The position numbers and the translations under genes were made by a program. Below are positions 6,082 to 11,057 of a stretch of DNA of 11,057 nucleotides, in pieces (the first letter of the stretch is position 1; every line of letters starts with the position of its first letter). Source of the stretch: Silanimonas sp965368785 (lineage in GTDB: Bacteria; Pseudomonadota; Gammaproteobacteria; Xanthomonadales; Xanthomonadaceae); assembly GCA_965368785.1 (NCBI GenBank), contig CBDUOG010000063.1, positions 1 to 11,057 on the forward strand. Reading direction: 5' to 3'. The notes under the pieces were generated by a model. It had not been told where the DNA came from, made no database searches, and worked only from the letters and a program-made list of their open reading frames with translations.

Positions 6082-8046
6082 TTAGAACAAGTATTTAACA
6101 CTAACCGACGCGAAGTCACGGTCAGCAATCTGGTTGTACGGCTCTGCACCGGAGAAGCGTGTGTAACTTGCGTCAAACACCCACTTGTTCAGGTAGTTCA
6201 GCTCAGCACCCAGGGTCAATGATTTGCGGCCTTCCAGGAAGTTTCCGCCCGGTCCCGGGGTGATGCCATCAACGTCATGGTTAAACGCGATGCGCGGCGA
6301 CAGATTCATGCTGGTGCCCCACACGCCGTTGTAGTCGGCGCGAGCTGCCAAACGATAGCCCCACGAGAAGGAGGTTGGGAAACCGCCGTTCAGGGTGAGC
6401 GGATTACGCGCACAACCCGGCAAACCCAGGCCAGCCGGACCGGCTGCAATGACATCACCTAAATCACAACCACCACCGGTATCAGTACCTTCGCCTTCAT
6501 AGCGAAGTACAGACTCTGGCGGCAGATTGGCGTTGGTACCACCCAATTCACCGACCACCGCAATCTGGTCAGCACCTAATGCACGGCCGAACACCTTGGT
6601 AAAGGTCATTTGCAGTTGGCTTACGTGATGCTCACGCCAGCCACGGATTTCCTGACCAAACGATGCGCTACCCAGTTGACTCTGGAAGGTAGCCGCCGGT
6701 GCCGGAATGAACGCATTGAGCGGGCTCAGTGCAGCAAACAACAATTCAACGTCATCTACTTGCAGCGGTGCATTCGGGCGATAGCTCACTTCACCCTGCC
6801 ACGCGATACCGCCTGGCAGCGAGGTATTCCAGCTGATTCCGTAGAGTTGAATATCTTCCGGATACTCTGCGAAATAACGACCGGATGTCGCCGACGAACC
6901 GGTTACCGCAACGCCCGAGAGCAACGGCAGGCGAGAGTGATAGTTCAGGAAGAAGAAGCCAAACTCGGTTTGCATCAGACCTTCGGCATACCAACGCAAG
7001 GCTGCGCCGTATTGACCATCATCGTCAGCATAACGGGTAGGGTTACGCGGTACCGACGATGCACAACCGATGGTGGCAACCGTCGGATTCAACGCGCCAT
7101 AAGGCAAGTCGGTAGCGAGCACACCCGCCGGGCCCGACAAACAGACCTGACGATACAGCTCAGGATTAACAACCGGCTGCGGCGTGACGCCGAAACCCAG
7201 CATGACGTATTCACCGCCCGGGGTCGCGAAGTCATTTGAACTGAAATAGGTGCCAGCGGCATCGACTTCAATTTCTTCGAACTCAAACATGTACAGCGCT
7301 TCGAGCGAGACATTTTCGGTCAGCGAAATCGAACCGAACAACATATCGATCGGCAGGAACGCTTCTTTTAGTTCAGCGCCGGCTACGCGCAATGCGGACA
7401 AATCGACCGGATTAACGACGTTAATGCCTTGCTGAATAAAGGTGCTTTCGCCCCAGCTCACAACTTGGCGACCCAGACGCACGGTGCCGTTGTTGTCGCC
7501 CATTTTGAAATTCTTATAAACGAAGGCGTCGAGCAAACGGAAGCGCTCACCGATGCGGTCTTTAGCTTCCTGGGTTAAATCAGTGCGATCCGCATTTTCG
7601 AAGTCGTAGAAATAGGTAGCGCGGGTAAATGCACCCCAGTCGCGCCAGCTCAGCGACAACTCGGACGTGATTTTCGCGGTGCTGGCGATGGCATCGCCAT
7701 CGTCATACTTCAAGTTGCCGTCATCGCGGTTTGCCGAGAAGCGACCTGGAGCGGCGATTTGTGCGGCCGAACCCGGGAAGCCGGTGCTGCAAGCAACGCC
7801 GGGTGACAGCAGGACGTTGGAGTTACACAGCAGCGGGTTATAGAAGGACTTGCCGACCAGGTTCGGGTCGCGTTCTTCAACGCGCCACGAGTAGCCCATC
7901 GATACCGTGGTATCGAGCGACCCTGTCAGTTCACCTTTGCTGAACTCAAACGCGTGTGCGGCTGGTGCGGCCAGGATGGCGAACGCCACGGCAGCGCCGA
8001 GACGGTTACGAAATAGTTTTTGATTCATTGGGGCCCTGTTCTTCAT
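6082..8046 (-). CDS. DUF1302 outer-membrane beta-barrel protein
   Basis: The 654-residue protein begins with a signal peptide ending AAPAAHA (cleavage after about residue 32). The rest is a long series of alternating amphipathic strands rich in Tyr, Trp, Gly and Asn, ending SVSVKYLF with a terminal Phe, the signal recognised by the BAM machinery. The DUF1302 signature is visible at about residues 191-215, in the stretch GRQVVSWGESTFIQQG followed by INVVNPVD. Six Cys occur as three local pairs (74/86, 302/328, 527/545), each in Gly/Pro-rich stretches that look like surface loops, so three disulfide-closed loops are likely. The family forms large outer-membrane channels found with DUF1329 and RND genes, often near hydrophobic-substrate catabolism. 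It is the first gene of the operon. AAGGA (8056-8060) sits 9 bases before the chosen ATG at 8044-8046; Met7 (8026-8028, AGGG nearby) is an alternative start. Localisation is firm; the transported compound is unknown. Confidence 0.9.
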   Translation of the reverse strand: MKNRAPMNQKLFRNRLGAAVAFAILAAPAAHAFEFSKGELTGSLDTTVSMGYSWRVEERDPNLVGKSFYNPLLCNSNVLLSPGVACSTGFPGSAAQIAAPGRFSANRDDGNLKYDDGDAIASTAKITSELSLSWRDWGAFTRATYFYDFENADRTDLTQEAKDRIGERFRLLDAFVYKNFKMGDNNGTVRLGRQVVSWGESTFIQQGINVVNPVDLSALRVAGAELKEAFLPIDMLFGSISLTENVSLEALYMFEFEEIEVDAAGTYFSSNDFATPGGEYVMLGFGVTPQPVVNPELYRQVCLSGPAGVLATDLPYGALNPTVATIGCASSVPRNPTRYADDDGQYGAALRWYAEGLMQTEFGFFFLNYHSRLPLLSGVAVTGSSATSGRYFAEYPEDIQLYGISWNTSLPGGIAWQGEVSYRPNAPLQVDDVELLFAALSPLNAFIPAPAATFQSQLGSASFGQEIRGWREHHVSQLQMTFTKVFGRALGADQIAVVGELGGTNANLPPESVLRYEGEGTDTGGGCDLGDVIAAGPAGLGLPGCARNPLTLNGGFPTSFSWGYRLAARADYNGVWGTSMNLSPRIAFNHDVDGITPGPGGNFLEGRKSLTLGAELNYLNKWVFDASYTRFSGAEPYNQIADRDFASVSVKYLF

Positions 8047-8055
8047 AGACTCGAA

Positions 8056-8060
8056 TCCTT
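8056..8060 (-). promoter_or_regulatory. Ribosome binding site for the DUF1302 gene
   Basis: AAGGA on the minus strand lies 9 bases before the ATG at 8044-8046 and supports that start over the internal Met7 codon at 8026-8028. Confidence 0.55.
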
Positions 8061-8184
8061 AGTAATTTTCATGCGTATTTATATACGTCTGCTCGGGTGT
8101 CTTCGCTCTCCCCTAAACACACCCTGCGGGGACTGATCGAAATAGTGACTCAACCATAGTAAGAGTCTTATATCGCTTAATGCA

Positions 8185-8198
8185 ATACTAACGAGTAT
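8185..8198. promoter_or_regulatory. Palindrome ATACTaacgAGTAT, possible operator
   Basis: A perfect 5-bp inverted repeat with a four-base spacer overlaps the upstream edge of the candidate -35 box of the DUF1302 operon promoter by one base. A dimeric regulator bound there would sit in the position usual for an activator, or would block the -35. No regulator gene lies in the window. A dyad this short also occurs by chance. Confidence 0.25.
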
Positions 8199-8220
8199 GG
8201 AAGCGCCCGGAATCGCTCCA
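8198..8220. terminator. Weak hairpin after the SDR-like gene
   Basis: On the plus strand TGGA-A-GCG (8198-8205) pairs with CGCTCCA (8214-8220), giving 7 base pairs with one bulged A around an eight-base loop. It begins 5 bases past the TAG of the minus-strand SDR-like gene. No T-run follows in that direction, so any termination would be inefficient. It could partly separate the SDR-like gene from the DUF1302 operon. Confidence 0.25.
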
Positions 8221-8225
8221 TTTAA

Positions 8226-9104
8226 CTATTCAGTTTGCGCAAAACTGCTGAATTCAGGGGAAAAGCCACGCATCTTCATATTCAGGCGGGCCTGCGCCGG
8301 GCCTGAGTCAAACACCATATCGGTCTGTAATCGACTCAAAAATCCACTCAAATCTAAACCACGCAAACGACCGATGGCCCTGAACAGCGTGATATATAGG
8401 CTGTTCGGCAGCCGGATTTGCACGGCACGCGGCGCACCGGCGCGCAAACTGCGAGCCAACATGGCCTGCACCGTTAAGGTCTCTCCCCCGGGTAGATCCA
8501 GAGCGATTTGGCCGGTCAGCGAGCGCCCCAGATAAGCCGCCCGCGCGACATCGGCCACATGCACGGGCTGCCTTAAGCCCCCGGCTGACCAGGGCAACGC
8601 CATAACGCGCCAACGGCGAGCCTGTCGCACCAAAGGTGTCAGACTCCGATCCAGGCCATTCCCCCACAGCAGCGTGGGCCGCAGAATGAGTAAATGAATC
8701 CCGCGTCGGGTCGCGGTTTCAAACAGTTGTTCTTCGGCGCACTGCAAGCGCTGCGCTAATTGACGCTCGGCAGCCAGCGGCGAGTTTTTCTTGCTGTGCA
8801 CGCTGGTTGAACCGATCGCGATCAGACGCTGCGTGTGAATGGCACCACGTGAAAATGCCTCGGCCAGCGCATCCAACGGCCCGAAGCTGAACACTTGGTC
8901 GAAGCCGGTGCGCAAAATCGGCTCGACACCCGTCAATTGGCCAATATCGGTTTGCAGCCAAGTAATTGCTTCGGAATACGCATCGCCGTGTGGCCTTCGG
9001 CTAATCGCCACCAATGCATCGCCGGCCGGCCAGATGTCACGAAAAGCCCGACCAATCTGCCCGGTCAGCCCCAATACCAGAGTTTTCGAACGTCCGGAGC
9101 TCAT
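8226..9104 (-). CDS. Atypical SDR / NAD(P)-binding epimerase-like protein
   Basis: The 292-residue protein has an N-terminal Rossmann fold with the glycine motif GLTGQIG (residues 12-18, GxxGxxG). Other extended-SDR landmarks follow: AIGSTSVHS (about 96-104), LRPTLLWGNG (141-150, the RPxxxxG segment) and PVHVADVARAA (180-190). The catalytic Tyr-x3-Lys expected about 15-30 residues after the Ser motif is absent; that stretch reads ERQLAQRLQCAEEQLF. It therefore belongs with the atypical SDRs, which may bind NAD(P)H as sensors or scaffolds or use other chemistry. The basic C-terminal third lacks a recognised domain. It begins 18 bases after the stop of the exchanger gene with a weak GGGCGAG upstream, so the two are probably co-transcribed; a functional link is not evident. 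Whether it is co-transcribed with the DUF1302 operon 179 bases downstream is unclear. Fold is confident, function unknown. Confidence 0.8.
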   Translation of the reverse strand: MSSGRSKTLVLGLTGQIGRAFRDIWPAGDALVAISRRPHGDAYSEAITWLQTDIGQLTGVEPILRTGFDQVFSFGPLDALAEAFSRGAIHTQRLIAIGSTSVHSKKNSPLAAERQLAQRLQCAEEQLFETATRRGIHLLILRPTLLWGNGLDRSLTPLVRQARRWRVMALPWSAGGLRQPVHVADVARAAYLGRSLTGQIALDLPGGETLTVQAMLARSLRAGAPRAVQIRLPNSLYITLFRAIGRLRGLDLSGFLSRLQTDMVFDSGPAQARLNMKMRGFSPEFSSFAQTE

Positions 9105-9122
9105 TGCGCTCGCCCAGTCGCC

Positions 9123-10070
9123 CTAGTTCCAGGCCATCGCCAGCTCATAGATCAGCCACGCGACATACAAGGCGATGAGAATCCGGCCTTCCGATGGCTG
9201 CAGCTTGTCGTCTGAGCCGATCATCGGGTACAGCACGAACACGAGCGCCATGGTCGCGGGTATTTCGAAACTCAGCAGCGCCGCCGGCACGCTAATTTCC
9301 TGCAGCAACGCCATGCCGCCCATGATCACCAGGACATTAAATAAGCACGCGCTCAGAACAACACCCAGAACCATATTGCCCTGGCCGTTTTTGATACCCA
9401 TGTAGGCAACAATCATTTCCGGTATCGCCGAGAACAAAGCCAGCAAGGTCATTCCGGTCAACAGACCGCTTAGTCCCAGGCTCGGTCCCACCGATACTGC
9501 CGCCGACACCAGAAGCCACGCACCGGCATAAAGCAATGCGCTGCCCAACACCAGGCGCATTAAATTGCGCTTTGCGCCCAATTTTGATTCGGCAAATTCG
9601 GCCAGCTCCCTGAGCACGGGAGCGGATTCACGCTTCCCGTAAAAAACCCAGAGCGCGATGATGCCCAGCCACATCGAGATCAAACCCAAACCTTCCCACC
9701 GGCTGAGCTGGCCATCAAAGCCAAGCCAGAGCAGCATGCCGAGGGCCACCATAAGCAGCAGAATTAACTGGCTGAGTAAGCGCATGGTGATGACGATGGT
9801 TCCGACCAACAAGGCAACGCCCAGCGTCAGACCCACGTTCACCAGATTACTGCCCATCGCATTGCCCATCGCCAGGTCGGTTGCACCCAGACGCAGCGCT
9901 TCGACGCTAATAAATATTTCGGGTACTGATGTTGCCAATGCAACCAGAAACAGGCCGGCCATACTCGCGCTCATGCCTGCCGTTTGTTTGAGCCCGCTTA
10001 ATCCCTTGAGCGCCGAATCAGCGCCCAAAAACAGCAACAGCACACCGCCTAATACGTAAACCAGTTCCAT
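9123..10070 (-). CDS. CaCA-family sodium/calcium exchanger (YrbG-like)
   Basis: The 315-residue protein has about ten membrane helices in two inverted halves joined by a hydrophilic linker (about 145-170), as in NCX_Mj and YrbG. The alpha-1 repeat is standard: ATSVPE (Glu51) and GNAMGSNLVN (Ser74, Asn78). The alpha-2 repeat keeps the key Glu (SAIPE, Glu218) but reads LSACLFN where a GSNxxN/D pattern is usual, losing hydroxyl and acidic ligands. It likely exchanges a divalent cation for sodium or protons, though the altered alpha-2 site makes the ion uncertain. I start at the ATG 10068-10070, 4 bases after GAGGGG (10075-10080). An upstream in-frame TTG at 10080-10082 would add four residues, overlaps that ribosome site and has none of its own. 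The gene leads the SDR-like gene by 18 bases and is transcribed divergently from the DoxX-like gene. Family is firm. Confidence 0.85.
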   Translation of the reverse strand: MELVYVLGGVLLLFLGADSALKGLSGLKQTAGMSASMAGLFLVALATSVPEIFISVEALRLGATDLAMGNAMGSNLVNVGLTLGVALLVGTIVITMRLLSQLILLLMVALGMLLWLGFDGQLSRWEGLGLISMWLGIIALWVFYGKRESAPVLRELAEFAESKLGAKRNLMRLVLGSALLYAGAWLLVSAAVSVGPSLGLSGLLTGMTLLALFSAIPEMIVAYMGIKNGQGNMVLGVVLSACLFNVLVIMGGMALLQEISVPAALLSFEIPATMALVFVLYPMIGSDDKLQPSEGRILIALYVAWLIYELAMAWN

Positions 10071-10160
10071 AAATCCCCTCAATGAGCCGCGCCGCTGAAC
10101 CCGACTTTTTAAACCGCCGATAATCTGGCACTGTAAAGCCTATTTACAATCATCGCAGCT
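10071..10160. promoter_or_regulatory. Divergent promoter region with inverted repeat TGTAAA-N5-TTTACA
   Basis: A perfect 6-bp inverted repeat with a 5-base spacer occupies 10132-10148, ending 12 bases before the DoxX-like ATG. For the plus strand, GATAAT (10119-10124, five of six matches to TATAAT) is a plausible -10, with only a weak -35 (CTGAAC, 10095-10100), which would put the repeat at the transcription start. For the minus strand, the TTTACA arm (10137-10132) can serve as -35, 18 bases from TTTAAA (10113-10108). A protein bound to the repeat could affect both divergent genes. The repeat is seen directly; promoters and operator function are inferred. Confidence 0.35.
10075..10080 (-). 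promoter_or_regulatory. Ribosome binding site for the exchanger gene
   Basis: GAGGGG on the minus strand lies 4 bases before the ATG at 10068-10070. The spacing is slightly short, but the upstream TTG candidate (10080-10082) overlaps this site and has no purine-rich site of its own, so the ATG is preferred. Confidence 0.5.
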
Positions 10161-10505
10161 ATGTACTTTATCCTGATCGCCCTGTTTTTGATCTTTACCG
10201 CATCAAGTCTGGCCAAACTATTCGGGCTGGAGTTTGAAACTGCGGCATTTGCGCGCTGGGGCTATCCCCTGTGGTTTATGTATGCCACGGGCATCGCTGA
10301 GCTGATCTCGGCGATCACCCTGATCAACCGCCGGACACGGATCTATGGAGCGGCAACTCTATGCCTGATCATGATCGGCGCAACCGTCACCCATGCCTGG
10401 CATCAGGAATGGGATATGTTTCCCGTCGCGTTCTCCATCCTGTTGGCCGCTGTGTGGTTGCTGCGCAAATTAATTTGGTGGCGGCGTTTTGAATCCCGCG
10501 ACTAA
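10161..10505 (+). CDS. DoxX-like four-helix membrane protein
   Basis: The 114-residue protein has four predicted membrane helices (about 2-17, 33-55, 60-80 and 84-102) and a short basic C-terminus (RKLIWWRRFESRD). Size, topology and the pattern F-x-x-S-x-x-K-L near the N-terminus, then GIAEL in helix 2 and HAW after helix 3, fit the DoxX-like family. DoxX proteins occur in respiratory or thiol-redox membrane complexes, but most small members have no assigned role. The ATG at 10161 has no clear Shine-Dalgarno sequence; a short 5' leader is possible from the GATAAT box at 10119-10124. The stop TAA (10503-10505) directly abuts the stop of lpdA on the other strand. Family call is moderate to good; function unknown. 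Confidence 0.75.
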   Translation: MYFILIALFLIFTASSLAKLFGLEFETAAFARWGYPLWFMYATGIAELISAITLINRRTRIYGAATLCLIMIGATVTHAWHQEWDMFPVAFSILLAAVWLLRKLIWWRRFESRD

Positions 10506-11057
10506 TTACTTGCGTTTCGGAATATAAAGGTCGGTAATCGTGCCTTCAAACATTTCAGCGCTCATCGCAACGGTCTCACTCAAGGTCGGATGCGGATGAA
10601 TAGTATGTCCAATATCACCGGCTTCGCAGCCCATTTCGATGGCCAGGCAGATCTCAGCAATCAAATCGCCCGCGCGCGGACCGACAATGCCACCACCAAT
10701 AACGCGATGGCTGGCCTTATCGAAAATCAATTTGCTAAAGCCTTCGGTTCGCGCCAGGCCAATCGCCCGGCCCGATGCGGCCCACGGGAATTTCGCCACA
10801 CCCACTTCAAGGCCCTGCGCCCTGGCTTCGTTTTCGCTGATGCCGACCCACGCGATTTCCGGATCGGTATAAGCAACTGAGGGTATTACCCGTGCAACCC
10901 ACTCGCGCTTTTCACCGGAGGCTACTTCGGCGGCTAACTTGCCTTCGTGTGTGGCCTTATGCGCCAGCATCGGCTGGCCAATCAAATCGCCGATCGCGAA
11001 GATATGCGGCACATTGGTGCGCATCTGCCGATCCGCAGCAATAAATCCGCGATCGCT
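10506..11057 (-). CDS. lpdA: Dihydrolipoamide dehydrogenase (E3), C-terminal fragment
   Basis: The gene runs off the right edge; the last 183 residues of an expected 470-480 are visible. The first residues, SDRGFIAADRQMRTNVPHIF and then AIGD, are the second FAD-contacting segment of class I flavin disulfide reductases. GQPMLAHKATHEG follows, then the dimerisation domain, and near the end HPHPTLSE supplies the catalytic His-Glu pair that acts across the dimer interface. The tail FEGTITDLYIPKRK is close to E. coli Lpd. The enzyme reoxidises dihydrolipoamide for pyruvate and 2-oxoglutarate dehydrogenases and the glycine cleavage system, in the cytoplasm. The Met at 11022-11024 is internal, since the frame continues open to 11057 with conserved sequence. 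In many gammaproteobacteria lpdA follows aceE-aceF, which would lie beyond the right edge here. Identification is strong. Confidence 0.93.
   Translation of the reverse strand, partial: SDRGFIAADRQMRTNVPHIFAIGDLIGQPMLAHKATHEGKLAAEVASGEKREWVARVIPSVAYTDPEIAWVGISENEARAQGLEVGVAKFPWAASGRAIGLARTEGFSKLIFDKASHRVIGGGIVGPRAGDLIAEICLAIEMGCEAGDIGHTIHPHPTLSETVAMSAEMFEGTITDLYIPKRK

Larger units (their letters stand above)
8047..8225 (-). promoter_or_regulatory. Leader and probable promoter region of the four-gene envelope operon
   Basis: This 179-base gap is the longest non-coding stretch and precedes the first gene of the operon. A possible sigma-70 promoter reads TTGCAT (8185-8180) and TACTAT (8161-8156) on the minus strand with 18 bases between; both boxes are imperfect. 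It would leave a 5' leader of about 100 bases. The leader holds an inverted repeat GGGTGT/ACACCC (arms 8119-8124 and 8095-8100) and, nearer the gene, CGTAT-ATAA-ATACG (8087-8074). A TATAAA sequence (8083-8078) overlaps the latter and could be a second -10 box, although no -35 match is seen at the right distance. Regulation of the operon probably resides here, but no family-specific operator is recognisable. Confidence 0.4.

Noticed and set aside
6059..6082. Eight-residue N-terminal extension of DUF1329 from the ATG at 6082
   Set aside because: No ribosome site precedes it and it would push the signal peptide inward. The ATG at 6058 has GGGAG at ideal spacing.
6610..7239. Plus-strand open frame of 209 codons antisense to DUF1302
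   Set aside because: The composition is Arg/Thr/Gln-rich with no recognisable motif, and the opposite strand carries an unmistakable outer-membrane barrel.
8113..8157. Minus-strand 14-codon frame (MVESLFRSVPAGCV) in the DUF1302 leader
   Set aside because: There is no Shine-Dalgarno sequence, and its ATG lies within the candidate -10 region, so it would not be transcribed as a start.
8197..8535. Plus-strand open frame of 112 codons beginning in the DUF1302 leader
   Set aside because: Most of it lies antisense to the SDR-like gene, it has no ribosome site, and its product is basic and featureless.
1..11057. Mobile element, phage, CRISPR, tRNA or rRNA
   Set aside because: I saw no transposase or integrase-like frame, no regularly spaced repeats, no terminal inverted repeats with target duplications and no tRNA-like cloverleaf. 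Base composition appears even across the window.

Overview
The window looks like chromosomal DNA from a moderately GC-rich gammaproteobacterium. The C-terminus of its dihydrolipoamide dehydrogenase (window right edge) closely resembles the E. coli-type pyruvate dehydrogenase E3, and the DUF1302/DUF1329/YCF48/RND gene set is typical of Pseudomonas-like, marine and other environmental Gamma- and Betaproteobacteria. I cannot name a genus from the sequence alone. There is no RNA gene, insertion sequence, CRISPR array or phage signature, and coding density is very high; the largest gap is 179 bases.

Layout. Two plus-strand genes open the window: the last 53 codons of an Mpo1-like (DUF962) membrane protein (1-162) and an EamA/DMT-family transporter (177-1058). 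A block of six minus-strand genes follows (1059-10070). Read in the direction of transcription they are a CaCA-type sodium/calcium exchanger, an atypical NAD(P)-binding SDR/epimerase-like protein, a 179-base leader region, then a four-gene operon: DUF1302 outer-membrane barrel, DUF1329 periplasmic LolA/LolB-like protein, YCF48-type beta-propeller and a 12-TM RND/MMPL transporter. A small DoxX-like membrane protein (10161-10505, plus strand) and the 3' part of lpdA (10506-11057, minus strand) close the window.

How the genes work together. The four-gene operon is the centre of interest. Its products would occupy every layer of the envelope: outer membrane, periplasm, periplasmic face of the inner membrane, and inner membrane. 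The gene order runs from outside to inside. The best inference is a proton-driven trans-envelope conduit for a lipid or other hydrophobic compound. The families commonly occur together, but their substrate and mechanism are poorly defined. The RND protein keeps the TM10 Asp-Tyr pair and has Ser-His at the TM4 position, so its proton relay appears asymmetric. The YCF48 protein shows seven blade-like motifs and a long acidic insertion.

Two features of genome organisation stand out. Both convergent gene pairs (1058/1059 and 10505/10506) have stop codons that abut with no intergenic base, and in the first pair both stops lie inside a perfect hairpin. Several inverted repeats in the short gaps (8047-8225, 10071-10160, 4634-4693) are candidate regulatory elements, all proposed by eye at low to moderate confidence.
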